Position numbers and translations under genes: made by a program. Shown piece after piece: positions 34,990 to 46,400 of a DNA stretch of 64,000 nt (positions are counted from its first letter, which is position 1; every line of letters begins with the position of its first letter). A model generated the notes under the pieces. The model ran no database searches. It was not told the origin of the DNA and saw nothing but the letters and a program-made list of their open reading frames with translations. Source of the stretch: Achatina immaculata. Lineage: Eukaryota > Mollusca > Gastropoda > Stylommatophora > Achatinidae. The stretch covers positions 16,497,975 through 16,561,974 of the forward strand of contig CM019701.1 in NCBI GenBank assembly GCA_009760885.1, given 5' to 3'.

Positions 34990-35412
34990 CGACGGCTGAG
35001 TTATGTTTTGTTTTTGTTTTGGATCTATTGAATGAAAGCGTTGAGTGGAGCTTGATAGAGTGTTTGGAAATAGTTTCTCTCTCAAGTTCCTGCTCTAAAG
35101 TTATTGATCGAAGTCTGGAAGCTTCGTTGTGGGAGTTCCGAAATATTATCTTAGCGCGCGAGGGTTTCCGTGGCAACGGAAGCAAGTTGGAAAAAATCGA
35201 AGTGCCCAATTCTCTGGAGGGCCTTTCTCATTTCGATGGGAGCAGTTTAGCCAGAAAGCGACTTGTGTTTGCCCGCGCAGCTTCGTACACATTTCCTTTC
35301 TTTCCAAGTTGTAGAGTGCCTGTAGTGATTAGCTCAGCTGACCTGTTGCCTTCACCGTTGTGCTTGTGACATTGGTCTAAGATTTCTCACTACAAGTTTC
35401 AGCAGCCGTAAG
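34990..35412 (+). promoter_or_regulatory. Possible promoter and first exon
   Basis: The segment is locally CpG-containing, with 'agcgcgcgagg' at about 35152-35163. A near-palindromic gtttccgtggcaac follows at 35166-35179, which resembles an RFX X-box half-site pair. A 116-codon plus-strand frame (35019-35369) has mixed composition. A consensus-like donor, cagccgtaagttt, follows at about 35403-35415. No downstream exon is identified, so this is tentative. Confidence 0.25.
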
Positions 35413-35800
35413 TTTATTTGTTTATTTCCAAATAATGGAAGTATAATTTGCAACAGTAGAAGAAGTTTATTATTACCAGTCCTATCTATGTCGAAATTTC
35501 GTGTGCAGCTAAATCTAACCAGTGACTTTCAAAATGTGGTCAGCAGAAGACACATATGGTTAACAGAACCCACATGTGAGAAACCAGACTTGTGCGTGCA
35601 CATGAATGTATATGTGGTTCTTTTATATTTGAAAGGAAATATATTATTTAAAAAAATCAGTGGTTTTGAATGAGTAATAATTTATGGCTCTGTGAGTTAA
35701 CTTCTCCTTGTCAGGGAATTCAAAGCGAAATTTTAATCTTCTTTTGTGTAATGTGCGTTGTGAAGTTCACCATTTTTAGCACCTAGTGCATTGAAAGATT
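35413..35800. other. Non-genic spacer
   Basis: A+T-rich, no recognised feature. Confidence 0.4.
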
Positions 35801-35802
35801 TA

Positions 35803-36262
35803 TCATCCTCTATATCTTGTGCTTGGTAATGATTATCATCCTTTGTACCTGATACATTGTAGGATTTATCATACGTTGTACATGGTACACTGTAAGGTTT
35901 ATCATCCTTTGTACTTGGTACATTGTAAGATTTGTCACAATTTGTACCTTGTACATTGTAAGGTTTGTCACAATTTGTACCTGGTACATTGTATGGTTTG
36001 TCACACTTTGTATCTCGTACATTGTGAGGTTTGTCACGCTTTGTACCTGGTACATTGTAAGGTTTGTCACACTTTGTACCTGGTACATTACAAGATTTGT
36101 CACACTTTGTACCTGGTACATTACAAGGTTTGTCACACTTTGTACCTGGCACATTACAAGGTTTGTCACACTTTGTACCTGGTACATTACAAGGTTTGTC
36201 ACACTTTGTACCTGGTACATTACAAGGTTTGTCACACTTTGTACCTGGTACATTGTAAGGAT
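35803..36262. repeat. 33 bp minisatellite, about 14 copies
   Basis: Units are ggtttgtcacactttgtacc followed by tggtacattacaa. The left units are diverged and the right units nearly identical. The 11-codon period opens frames on both strands. Confidence 0.94.
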
Positions 36263-36324
36263 CAGTGGCCTGATATTTATGCCCCGGACTGCCTCAGAAA
36301 GATCTATAACTTGGGTCAAGAAAG

Positions 36325-36727
36325 CTGGTATCTTGTAGAGTCTCGTATCTTGTAGGGTCTGGTATATTGAAGAATCTAGTATCTTGGAGGAGCTGGTATC
36401 TTGTAGAGTCTGGTATATTGGAGAATCTAGTATCTTGGAGGAGCTGGTATCTTGTAGAGTCTGGTATATTGGAGAATCTAGTATCTTGGAGGAGCTGGTA
36501 TCTTGTAGAGTCTCGTATCTTGTAGGGTCTGGTATATTGAAGAATCTAGTATCTTGAAGGAGCTGGTATGTTGTAGAGTCTGGTATATTGGAGAATCTAG
36601 TATCTTGGAGGAGCTGGTATCTTGTAGAGTCTGGTATATTAGAGAATCTAGTATCTTGGAGGAGCTGGTATCTTGTAGAGTCTGGTATATTGGAGAATCT
36701 AGTATCTCGGAGGAGCTGGTATCTGTT
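36325..36727. repeat. 51 bp minisatellite, about 8 copies
   Basis: Units contain gagaatctagtatcttggag followed by gagctggtatcttgtagagt and ctggtatattg. Two units carry a duplicated 'ctcgtatcttgtagggt' insert, giving a longer alternate unit. Confidence 0.93.
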
Positions 36728-36819
36728 ATTTTAGCAATTATAAGATGGACCGGCTGGTAGCTCCAGTTAATATAATTTTATGTGCTTTTGAATTCTATAT
36801 CCTGTGTTCAAGTGTTTTA

Positions 36820-37495
36820 ATATTTGTATTCATGTGCTGTACGTCTTGTATTCAAGTGTTATACGTCTTGTATTCATTTGTTATACGTCTTGTATTCACG
36901 TATTGTAAGACTTGTGTTCATTTATTGTACGTCTTGTATTCACATGTTGTAAGACTTGTATTCATTTGTTGTACGTCTTGTATTCACGTGTATTCATGTG
37001 TTGTACGTCTCGTATTCATGTGTTGTAAGTCTTGTAGTCATGTGTTGTAAATCTTGTATTCAAGTGTTGTACGTCTTGTATTCATGTGTTGTAAGTCTTG
37101 TATTCATGTCTTGTAAGTCTTGTATTCACTTGTTGTAAGACTTGTATTCATGTGTTGTAAGTCTTGTATTTACGTGTTGTAAATCTTGTATTCATGTCTT
37201 GTAAGCCTTGTATTCATGTTTTTGTAAGTTGTATTCACGTGTTGTAAGTCTTGCATTCACATGTTGTAAATGTTGTACTCATATGTTGTAAGTCTTGTAT
37301 TCATGTTTTTGTAAGTTGTATTCACGTGTTGTAAGTCTTGCATTCGCGTGTTGTACGTCTTGTATTCATGTGTTGTACGTCTTGTATTCACGTGTTGTAA
37401 GTCTTTTGTTCATGTGTTGTAAGTCTTGTATTCATGTGTTGTAAATCTTGTATTCAGGTGTTGTAAGTATTTTGTTCATGTGTTCTCAGTATCAT
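36820..37495. repeat. 22 bp degenerate minisatellite, about 30 copies
   Basis: Units are gtgttgtaagtcttgtattc plus at, with frequent substitutions and indels. The sequence has decayed at both ends. Confidence 0.9.
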
Positions 37496-37639
37496 GTTCT
37501 TGTATTTTAAGTATTCTGTTTTTATGTTCTTTCTACGCTACACATTCTTGCATTTTGGGAATTGAGCTTTTGTGATCTATAGATGTTGTACGTGTGCTCT
37601 TTGTCTGCACGTTATTGTGTTCTACATTTTATTCTTCTG

Positions 37640-37806
37640 TGTGTGTATGTGTGCATTTGTACATGCTTCCATGTATGTGTATATGTGCACGTGTGCTTCC
37701 ATGTGTATATATATATATATATGTACGTGTTTCCATGTGTGTATATGTCTATGTGTTTCCATGTGTGTATATATGTGTACGTGTGTTTCTATGTGTACGT
37801 GTTTGC

Positions 37807-37864
<58 letters not shown>
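37640..37864. repeat. (TA)n/(GT)n microsatellite and ~30 bp repeats
   Basis: Repeated 'gtgtttccatgtgtgtatat' phrases lead into a pure (TA)n tract at about 37811-37848 and (GT)n at about 37849-37863. The frames across it are simple-sequence artefacts. Confidence 0.92.
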
Positions 37865-37875
37865 ACCTGTGTTTG

Positions 37876-38483
37876 CTATGCATCAATGAGGAAAAATTGG
37901 AAGAAGTGGAGAGTTTTGAATATCTTGGATCACTACTAACTAATAATGGAGATACAATGAGGGAAATTAAAAGGAGGACATCTATCGCTCTTCAAAAAGT
38001 AAAACAACTAAAGAAGCTGTGGGGAGGAACAGACAGATCTACAAGGGCATGCATCTTTCCCATCACAACATATGCCTGTGAGACATGGACACTTAACAAA
38101 ACAGTTGAGAAACACATACATGCCTTTGAGTGTAAATGCTACAGAAGAGTTCTTCAAATATCATGGACACAAGAAAGAACAAATATATCTATACTACAAG
38201 AACGTATTATTTTAGCAGGCTGGCTAGTAAAGAGAATTAAACAGAGAAAACTGAATACTTTGGACACATTAAACGTCATGAGAATTTAAAGGAGACCGTC
38301 TTGGAAAGATACATAATGGGAAAGAGAAAGAGAGGAAGACCAAGGCGAAGATGGCTGCAAGACATCGTTGATGATCTGCAAATGGATGCATCAGCAGCAG
38401 GCCATCTTGCTCACAACCGAGAGCCCTACAGGAGAGCTGTTATGGAGGCAAAGTTCTGCAAGGGGCATGCAAATGACTGACTG
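37876..38483 (+). mobile_element. LINE family A, 5'-truncated copy with TSD
   Basis: The frame encodes the post-reverse-transcriptase region: FEYLGSLLTNNGDTMREIKR, ACIFPITTYACETWTLNK and CYRRVLQISW. After one frameshift near 38255 come YFGHIKRHENLKETVLE, GKRKRGRPRRRWLQDIVDD and a stop after GHAND. The 3' end is a short (TGAC)n tail. An imperfect target-site duplication, acctgt(g/a)tttg, flanks it at 37865-37875 and 38484-38494. It is a single insertion truncated within the coding region. Confidence 0.92.
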
Positions 38484-38704
38484 ACCTGTATTTGGATAAA
38501 ATTCTGTCTTCCCACGACGATGTCCTCTAGTTCTTGTCCTTCCTTTGTGTGAAATTTTATAAAGTTATCAAGAAAAATAAACCAAACAAAAATGTTGTTT
38601 TTTTGAGTGTTTTGGGCAAACCATTCACTCTACACATGTTTATTAATGTTGCTAATTTTCTCAATCTGTTACATGATTTTTCTAGAATTTGAATATTCTA
38701 GAAA

Positions 38705-39228
38705 TTCTCTTTCTATTCACACTGGTATCGGTATAAAGAGTATTTAAACATATCTATTCACACTGTTATCTTTATAGAGTGTTTAAATGTGTCTATTCAC
38801 ACTGATATCTTTGTAAAGACTGTTTAAATTTGCGTAGTCACAATGATATGTGTAAAGATATCATTTAAATTTGTTTAATCACACTGTTATCTGTATAAAG
38901 GATATATGAATTTGTCTATTCACACTGATATCTGTAAAGAGAGTATTTACATTTCTTTATTCACACTAATATCTGTATAGTATTTAGATTTGTCTATTCA
39001 CATTAAAGTCTGTATAGAAAGCATTTAGATTTGTCTATTCATACTGATGTCTGTATAGAGAATCTTTAGATTTGTCTATTCACACTGATGTCTGTATAAA
39101 GAATCTTTAGGTTTGTCTATTCACACTGATGTCTGTATAGAGAATCTTTAGATTTGTCTATTCACAGTGATGTCTGTATAGAGAATCGTTAGATTTGTCT
39201 ATTCGCACTGATGTCTGTATAGAAGGGA
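38705..39228. repeat. ~41 bp degenerate minisatellite
   Basis: Units contain agatttgtctattcacactg followed by atgtctgtatagagaatcttt. The right half is regular and the left half is decayed. Confidence 0.9.
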
Positions 39229-39597
39229 TCTACGAGGGTCGTCCTAGAAGCAAGCTTACAAAGGTTACTACTTCAAGCGCACAATTTATTTGATTTGTAC
39301 ACTGTTCCATGGCGGGCACCTTATTTTTTTTCACGTAGTCGCCATGACAACTGGGGCATTTGTCTAAGTATTGGACAAGTTTTTGATGCTTGCCTTGTAA
39401 ATTGTAGTGTCCCAGACACTGTGTCATTACTGTTTCAATATCCTGGCCACTCTGTGGCCACCGAGATGTTTCTTGAGAGTTGGGAAGAGGTGAAAATCAC
39501 TTGGCACCAGATCAGGACTATAAAGTGGATGCTTCAGAAGATTCTCCCACTAAAAGTTTTGCCAGAGTTCCAGGCGGCCTTGCCAGGCTGGGCATTA

Positions 39598-40100
39598 TGA
39601 TGGAGGAGCAGCACACCCAGGACCGCGATGTGTGATGGAGGAGCAGCACACCCAGGACCGCAGTGTCTGATGGAGGAGCAGCACACCCAGGACCGCAGTG
39701 TCTGATGGAGGAGCAGCACACCCAGGACCGCAGTGTCTGATGGAGGAGCAGCACACCCAGGACCGCAGTGTCTGATGGAGGAGCAGCACACCCAGGACCG
39801 CAGTTTCTGATGGAGGAGCAGCACACCCAGGACCGCGATGTCTGATGGAGGAGCAGCACACCCAGGACCGCAGTGTCTGATGGAGGAGCAGCACACCCAG
39901 GACCGCGATGTCTGATGGAGGAGCAGCACACCCAGGACCGCGATGTCTGATGGAGGAGCAGCACACCCAGGACCGCAGTGTATGATGGAGGAGCAGCACA
40001 CCCAGGACCGCGATGTCTGATGGAGGAGCAGCACACCCAGGACCGCGGTGTCTGATGGAGGAGCAGCACACCCAGGACCGCAGTGTCTGATGGAAACTCG
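39598..40100. repeat. 35 bp array inside mariner HDNAR region
   Basis: About 14 units of gatggaggagcagcacaccc followed by aggaccgcagtgtct. On the minus strand each unit encodes a version of VLGVLLLH, the transposase strand leading to the HDNAR motif. The array is thus an expansion of transposase coding sequence. The period is 35 bp, so reading frames rotate through three peptides. Confidence 0.93.
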
Positions 40101-40329
40101 TAAACGTCTAAACTAACTGTTGCTCCCATCGCCAGGATATCAAAGAGCAACACTCCTTTCAGATACCAGAACACGGTAGCCATCACTTTGCCAGCAGACG
40201 CCACGACGTTGAATGTTCTGGTTGATGGCGAGCCCTGATGCTTCTGTCCATGCTTGCAGGTTTAGATTCTGGCCTGTCATGTCTGGTCACCGGTGAGAAT
40301 GCTTTACTGAAGGTCTTGGCCGTGACTAG

Positions 40330-41030
40330 CATTTTGTTGCAGCAGCGACGGGACTTGTGACTGGGATTTTGTTGCAGGAGTGACAGGACTTGTGACTGGG
40401 ATTTTGTTGCAAGAGTGACAGGAATTGTGACTGGGATTTTGTTGCAAGAGTGACAGGACTTGTGACTGGGATTTTGTTGCAAGAGTGACAGGAATTGTGA
40501 CTGGGATTTTGTTGCAGGAGTGACGGGACTTGTGACTGGCATTTTGTTGCAGGAGTGACAGGACTTGTGACTGGCATTTTGTTGCAGGAGTGACAGGACT
40601 TGTGACTGGGATTTTGTTGCAAGAGTGACAGGACTTGTGACTGGCATTTTGTTGCAGGAGTGACAGGACTTGTGACTGGGATTTTGTTGCAGGAGTGACA
40701 GGACTTGTGACTGGGATTTTGTTGCAGGAGTGACAGGACTTGTGACTGGCATTTTGTTGCAGGAGTGACAGGACTTGTGACTGGGATTTTGTTGCAGGAG
40801 TGACAGGACTTGTGACTGGCATTTTGTTGCAGGAGTGACAGGACTTGTGACTGGCATTTTGTTGCAGGAGTGACAGGACTTGTGACTGGGATTTTGTTGC
40901 AAGAGTGACAGGACTTGTGACTGGCATTTTGTTGCAGGAGTGACAGGACTTGTGACTGGGATTTTGTTGCAGGAGTGACAGGACTTGTGACTGGCATTTT
41001 GTTGCAGGAGTGACAGGACTTGTGCCATTC
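40330..41030. repeat. 35 bp array inside mariner, upstream of TGD motif
   Basis: About 20 units of gacaggacttgtgactggga followed by ttttgttgcaggagt. On the minus strand one frame of each unit reads VLSLLQQNxSH. This matches the transposase residues that continue into the TGD motif at 40294. The period equals that of the other array in the same element. Confidence 0.93.
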
Positions 41031-41369
41031 TTTGTGCACTGTGGTCTTCAGAAACAGGTCCCGGGGCCCATCATGCACACGCTACATGAAATCTCGTCCT
41101 CAAATCGTTCTGGACACTGTTCCAAGGGTAAAAGACTCAAATCATGCGTCAGTTCGTTCACAGTCACCAGTCTTTTCTGCAATATCGCACATTCGAAGCC
41201 CGATTTGTTCGCTGCCGTACCTGTTGTCGTGGGTCTGCCACTCCGCTTTACGTCGCTGCTTGTCACTTGCTAGGCTCGAAATTCTGCAGTCAATTTTGCC
41301 ACGCGCTGCTGACCACTTTTAGACCACTGTTGCAATGGACCTTCCATCTTTAACTGACGGATACCGCCT

Positions 41370-41945
41370 GCATGTTGCTCTACAGTGCTGCATAAACGAT
41401 GCTCTAAAGTGCTGCCTACATGGTGCTCTACAGTGCTGTTTACATGGTGATCTACAGTGCTGCCTAGACGGTGATCTACAGTACTGCCTACATGGTGCTC
41501 TACAGTGCTGCCTAGACGGTGATCTACAGTACTGCCTACATGGTGCTCTACAGTGCTGTCTAGACGGTGCTCTACAGTGCTGTCTAGACGGTGCTCTACA
41601 GTGCTGTCTAGACGGTATCTACAGTGCTGCCTACATGGTGATCTACAGTGCTCTCTACATGGTGATCTACAGTGCTCTCTACATGGTGATCTACAGTGCT
41701 CTCTACATGGTGATCTACAGTGCTCTCTACATGGTGATCTACAGTGCTCTCTACATGGTGATCTACAGTGCTCTCTACATGGTGATCTACAGTGCTCTCT
41801 ACATGGTGATCTACAGTGCTCTCTACATGGTGATCTACAGTGCTCTCTACATGGTGATCTACAGTGCTCTCTACATGGTGATCTACAGTGCTCTCTACAT
41901 GGTGATCTACAGTGCTCTCTACATGGTGATCTACAGTGCCTCCGT
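41370..41945. repeat. 24 bp minisatellite, about 24 copies
   Basis: Units are ctacagtgctctctacatgg plus tgat. The left third is heterogeneous ('tgctgcctagacggtgat') and the right part is uniform. The frame of 229 codons at 41335-42024 is repeat-driven. Confidence 0.95.
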
Positions 41946-41992
41946 CTGGTTTAATGGTTCTAGTTTCCCAACCATGAACATTAGTTCCAAAT

Positions 41993-42265
41993 CGGTTAAT
42001 GTTGGGACGTTACATACCTTGTAAGGTTAATGTTGGGACGTTACCTGCCTTGTAAGGTTAATGTTGGGACGTTACATGCCTTGTAAGGTTAATGTTGGGA
42101 CGTTACATGCCTTGTAAGGTTAATGTTGGGACGTTACATGCCTTGTAAGGTTAATGTTGGGACGTTACATGCCTGTAAATTCATTGTTGGGACGTTATAT
42201 GCCTTGTAAAGTCACTGTTTTCATGTTACATGGCTGTAAACTCACTATTGGGACGTTACATGCTT
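41993..42265. repeat. 31 bp minisatellite, about 8.5 copies
   Basis: Units are ggttaatgttgggacgttac followed by atgccttgtaa. The last three units are diverged. Confidence 0.93.
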
Positions 42266-42299
42266 TATGTCTACATGGAGAGAATTTGGGTTTGTTGCA

Positions 42300-42755
42300 T
42301 GTCATGTTCACATTGATGTCGTAGTTAAAGACCCCATTTCATGTTCACATTGATGTCGTAGTTAAAGACCCCATGTCATGTTCACATTGATGTCGTAGTT
42401 AAAGACCCCATTTCATGTTCACATTGATGTCGTAGTTAAAGACCCCATTTCATGTTCACATTGATGTCGTAGTTATAGACCCTATGTCATGTTCACATTG
42501 ATGTCGTAGTTATAAACCCCATGTTATGTTCACACTGATGTCGTAGTTAAAGACCCATGTCATGTTCACACTGATGTCGTAGTTATAGACCCATGTCATT
42601 TTCACATTGATGTCGTAGTTATAGACCCATGTCATGTTCACACTGATGTCGTAGTTATAGACCCATGTCATGTTCACACTGATGTCGTAGTTATAGACCC
42701 ATGTCATGTCTACATTGATGTCTTACCTAAAGACCGCATGTCATATTCACATTGA
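42300..42755. repeat. 36 bp minisatellite, about 12 copies
   Basis: Units are catgttcacattgatgtcgt followed by agttatagacccatgt, with a one-base longer variant in the left half ('gaccccat'). Confidence 0.93.
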
Positions 42756-42956
42756 TAATGTCAGTTCTTTCTTATTCAAATACTGATGGATTGTTCAAGA
42801 TTTTGTTTAACTTACAAATGTTGAAGCATTGTTGAAGATTTGGACAGATCTAAACATGTTGATCGCCTTTACCTGACCTCTGTCTTTGGAAAGATAGTAT
42901 ATAATTTCTGAGTCAGTTGCTACGCTGGTAAGCGTTGAAGGTCAAGCTTTCCCTAG
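42756..42956. other. Short non-repetitive spacer
   Basis: About 200 bases separate two arrays; no feature is recognised. Confidence 0.4.
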
Positions 42957-43733
42957 ATCTCCATGTCTTTAGTCACCCTGGATCTTCATGTCTTTAGTCA
43001 CCGTAGATCTCCATGTCTTTAGTCACCATAGATCTCCATGTCTTTAGTCATCATAGATCTCCATGTCTTTAGTCATCATAGATCTCCATGTCTTTAGTCA
43101 TCATAGATCTCCATGTCTTTAGTCACCGTAGCTCTCCATGTCTTTAGTCACCGTAGATCTCCATGTCTTTAGTCACCATAGATCTCCATGTCTTTAGTCA
43201 CCGTAGCTCTCCATGTCTTTAGTCACCATAGATCTCCATGTCTTTAGTCACCGTAGCTCTCCATGTCTTTAGTCACCATAGATCTCCATGTCTTTAGTCA
43301 CCGTAGCTCTCCATGTCTTTAGTCACCATAGATCTCCATGTCTTTAGTCACCATAGATCTCCATGTCTTTAGTCACCATAGATCTCCATGTCTTTAGTCA
43401 CCGTAGCTCTCCATGTCTTTAGTCACCATAGATCTCCATGTCTTTAGTCACCATAGATCTCCATGTCTTTAGTCACCGTAGCTCTCCATGTCTTTAGTCA
43501 CCATAGATCTCCATGTCTTTAGTCACCGTAGCTCTCCATGTCTTTAGTCACCATAGATCTCCATGTCTTTAGTCATCATAGATCTCCATGTCTTTAGTCA
43601 TCATAGATCTCCATGTCTTTAGTCATCATAGATCTCCATGTCTTTAGTCATCATAGATCTCCATGTCTTTAGTCACCGTAGCTCTCCATGTCTTTAGTCA
43701 CCGTAGCTCTCCATGTCTTTAGTCACCGTCGCT
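42957..43733. repeat. 25 bp minisatellite, about 31 copies
   Basis: Units are ccatgtctttagtcaccata plus gatct. 'accgtagctct' and 'accatagatct' units alternate for much of the array, giving a 50 bp dimer. The 'tcatagatct' variant forms two separate blocks. Confidence 0.96.
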
Positions 43734-44205
43734 TAAAAATCTGAATGTGTTGTTCTTGTCTTGGATGTTAGTATCAGGAACTTTGCCCTTAGTATTCTCT
43801 CACTTAAAAAAATGTCAAGAGGGTAATGTCCAGCGAAGGTGGTGCCATCCTCTCCAATCTCCATCAGTTTAGAAAGTTTGCAATGAAAAAATTTGATAAA
43901 TAACTAAATGTCATTGTCACAGTGCGCCATCTTCTTGGAAGTGTAACCCGAACGGAAACTCTAAAAATCGCCAAACGTAAAGTTTACGTAATGTTTACGT
44001 AGCTCACTTTTTTAGATGTCATTTTTCTGAAATCAGGGTAGGGCGTTATGATCAATTTGTATCTTCACTAATACAATATAAAGTTTCATGTTTATATATT
44101 TTGCAGATTAAATCTCGACATTTACGGTATTACTACTTTGTCGGTACATGGAGCCTCTAGCACGTGTTCTTTGTGTGGTGTGGATGTCACTGGCAGCAAT
44201 TTCAG
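43734..44205. other. Non-genic unique sequence
   Basis: No supported feature. Confidence 0.4.
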
Positions 44206-44362
44206 CATCCATCCAGAAAGAGGTCCATCCATCCATCCATCCATCCATCCATCCATCAATCAGTCCATCCATCAATCCATCCATCCATCCATCCATCCTT
44301 ATATCCATCCATCAATCAATCCGTCCATCAATCAATCCATCCATCCATCCATCCATCCATGT
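44206..44362. repeat. (ATCC)n microsatellite
   Basis: Tetranucleotide catc runs with 'aatc' interruptions. Frames on both strands are artefacts of the repeat. Confidence 0.96.
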
Positions 44363-44984
44363 TTGTTTGTTGACCAACTCTGTCCACTTGTTAGCTTCTA
44401 CAAAGTGTGCAGGGCGCCTAAGTCTGTGAAGATATCGGGGGAGGGAAGGGAGAGGGGACTCGAACCTGGCACCAAGAATAACTGACTGGTCCTGGTGTTG
44501 ACCCTTTTTCTGACTTCTGGTGCGGATCGTGAACACGCTTCCCCCCCCCCTCCATTTATTTCACATTGAAGGGAGGTTTTTATTTCAATGACCACCTATC
44601 TCTGCTCGCTCTCACACGTTTCTATCGATCTCTTTTCTTGCCACGTCGTTCTCCCTTTACCATACTCCTCTTTCTCTCCCTCCCCCTCTCTCTCTGCCTC
44701 TCTCTCTTTGTCCCTCTCTCTGCCTCTCTCGCAGTAATTAAAAGGCAGACTTGACTGGCTGTCATCTTCCCCGCCGTCAAGTTTCTACCTAAGCTGCTCT
44801 GTTTTGTTTGTTCGTTCTGCTCATCCACTAGTTCCCCGCTTCCACTTTCATCTTTTATAAACGAATCATCTTCTTCCATCAGTTTAGGCCGTGGTGAGTC
44901 CGGAGATTATATCAGGTTACCAAACAAAGCACAAAGTGAGGCCTGGCATTTTTCAAATATTTATTTGGAAGTCTGCTTAACTTT
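44363..44984. other. Unique sequence with C run and CT-rich tract
   Basis: A run of ten C lies at about 44542-44551, and a CT-rich tract spans 44660-44735. On the minus strand an acidic frame starts at 44879 (MEEDDSFIKDESGSGELVDE) with a possible donor at about 44789. This is too little to call a gene. Confidence 0.35.
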
Positions 44985-45430
44985 AACACTCCCCTTCTAC
45001 ACACGGGTTATACGGGACAAGGGATATAAACTCTATCACTTCCGTTCTACACACGGGTTATACGGGACAAGGGATATAAACTCTATCACTTCCGTTCTAC
45101 ACACAGGTTATACGGGACAAGGGATATAAACTCTATCACTTCCGTTCTACACACAGGTTATACGGGACAAGGGATATAAACTCTATCACTTCCGTTCTAC
45201 ACACAGGTTATACGGGACAAGGGATATAAACTCTATCACTTCCGTTCTACACACAGGTTATACGGGACAAGGGATATAAACTCTATCACTTCCGTTCTAC
45301 ACACGGGTTATACGGGACAAGGGATATAAACTCTATCACTTCCGTTCTACACACGGGTTATACGGGACAAGGGATATAAACTCTATCACTTCCGTTCTAC
45401 ACACAGGTTATACGGGACAAGGGATAAAAA
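44985..45430. repeat. 50 bp minisatellite, about 9 copies
   Basis: Units are cttccgttctacacacaggt followed by tatacgggacaagggatata and aactctatca. Copies are nearly identical, differing mainly in cacacagg versus cacacggg. Confidence 0.95.
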
Positions 45431-45494
45431 TTGTATCGGACCTTATTTGCACCTAATGGACATTTAAATGTTAATAAATAAGAACAGGAACACT

Positions 45495-45658
45495 GAAAGA
45501 ACTTCCCCCAGAACTTTACTGAAAGAACTCCCCCCAGAACTTTACTGAAAGAACTCCCCCCAGAACTTTACTGAAAGAACTCCCCCCAGAACTTTACTGA
45601 AAGAACTCCCCCCAGAACTTTACTGAAAGAACTCCCCCCAGAACTTTACTGAAAGAAC
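45495..45658. repeat. 26 bp minisatellite, about 6 copies
   Basis: Units are actgaaagaactccccccag plus aacttt. Confidence 0.94.
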
Positions 45659-45712
45659 AAGTTATAGTCTACGTCCGGGCACAGCTCGACGTCCACGGTC
45701 GTCGTCGCTCTT

Positions 45713-45985
45713 ATGCCGTCATCCAGTCTGTCTTGTGCCATCATCCAGCCTGTCTTGTGCCATCATCCAGCCTGTCTTGTGCCATCATCCAGCCTGTCTT
45801 GTGCCATCATCCAGTCTGTCTTGTGCCGTCATCCAGTCTGTCTTGTGCCATCATCCAGCCTGTCTTGTGCCATCATCCAGTCTGTCTTGTGCCATCATCC
45901 AGCCTGTCTTGTGCCATCATCCAGTCTGTCTTGTGGCATCATCCAGCCTGTCTTGTGCCATCATCCAGTCTGTCTTGTGGCATGA
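45713..45985. repeat. 22 bp minisatellite at mariner C-terminus
   Basis: About 12 units of tgtcttgtgccatcatccag plus (c/t)c. Its right-hand end merges into the transposase relic at 45986, where 'cttgtggcatgatccccctgg' belongs to both. The array was therefore probably seeded by the last codons of the transposase. Confidence 0.92.
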
Positions 45986-46400
45986 TCCCCCTGGTGTCGA
46001 TGCATTTTTTGTATCGCTCCGCTAGTTTCTTCTTTCCTTTGGAAAATAAGCTTCTCTGCTGCTCCAGAATCCAGGTCTGAGTCGCTTTTTAAAAATCTTT
46101 TCATCAGAGGTCAATCTGGGACCACACAGAGCTGCAGGTAGATCGAGGGCGTGGTCATCGCGTGGAGACAGACCAGGTCTTTGAGAGCCATGGGGAAAAC
46201 CTTCATACATTAGCTGCTATATTGACTTGACTGCTGCGGCCCCTGCTTGGACACGTGCATTGTCATGGCTGAGTAAAACTGTTTTGGGCAGTATTTCTCG
46301 TCTTCTTCTGAATTTTACAGGTTTCAGTTTTTTCTCTGCGCTTAGATCAGTAGGTTACACTTATTGGAAGCAGTTGGAGGTGGATGGTTCAATTTTACAA
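45986..46400 (-). pseudogene. Second mariner-like transposase relic (C-terminal part)
   Basis: The minus-strand reading gives RRRREILPKTVLLSHDNARV, with HDNAR at 46254-46267 keeping the second catalytic aspartate. After frame changes come a degenerate SPRDDHALD region (family form: SPxDxHxF), ALCGPRLTSDEKIF and ERYKKCIDT at the C-terminal end. This order is that of a mariner transposase C-terminal half. The N-terminal half and the terminal repeats are not visible. It differs in sequence from the mariner at 39231-41335, so the two are separate families or old copies. Confidence 0.75.

Larger units (their letters stand above)
39231..41335 (-). pseudogene. Mariner-like transposase relic
   Basis: The minus-strand reading, in several frames, follows a mariner transposase. 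First comes a KRSGRPTTTGTAAN segment (about 41245) and LVTVNELTHDLS. TGD, the first catalytic aspartate, is at about 40286-40294. PESKPASMDRS and SAGKVMATVFWYLKGVLLFD follow. The HDNARPH motif is altered to HHNAQP (39588-39602), so the second aspartate is lost. YSPDLVPSDFHLFPTLKKHL (39482-39522) keeps the third, and KLVQYLDKCPSCHGDYVKK is near 39335-39390. The outer end 'tacgagggtcgtcctagaag' at 39231 looks like a mariner terminal repeat at a TA target. The opposite terminal repeat was not found. Frameshifts, stops and two arrays make it inactive. Confidence 0.9.

Noticed and set aside
37594..38289. 231-codon gene at the (TA)n tract
   Set aside because: The first third is microsatellite sequence; the rest is the LINE family A fragment, which is independently delimited by its target-site duplication at 37865-37875.
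41335..42024. 229-codon frame as a repetitive membrane protein
   Set aside because: It is the 24 bp array; hydrophobic look comes from the repeated unit.
44206..44362. Telomere-like or protein-coding repeat at the (ATCC)n tract
   Set aside because: It is a simple tetranucleotide microsatellite; animal telomere TTAGGG units are absent.
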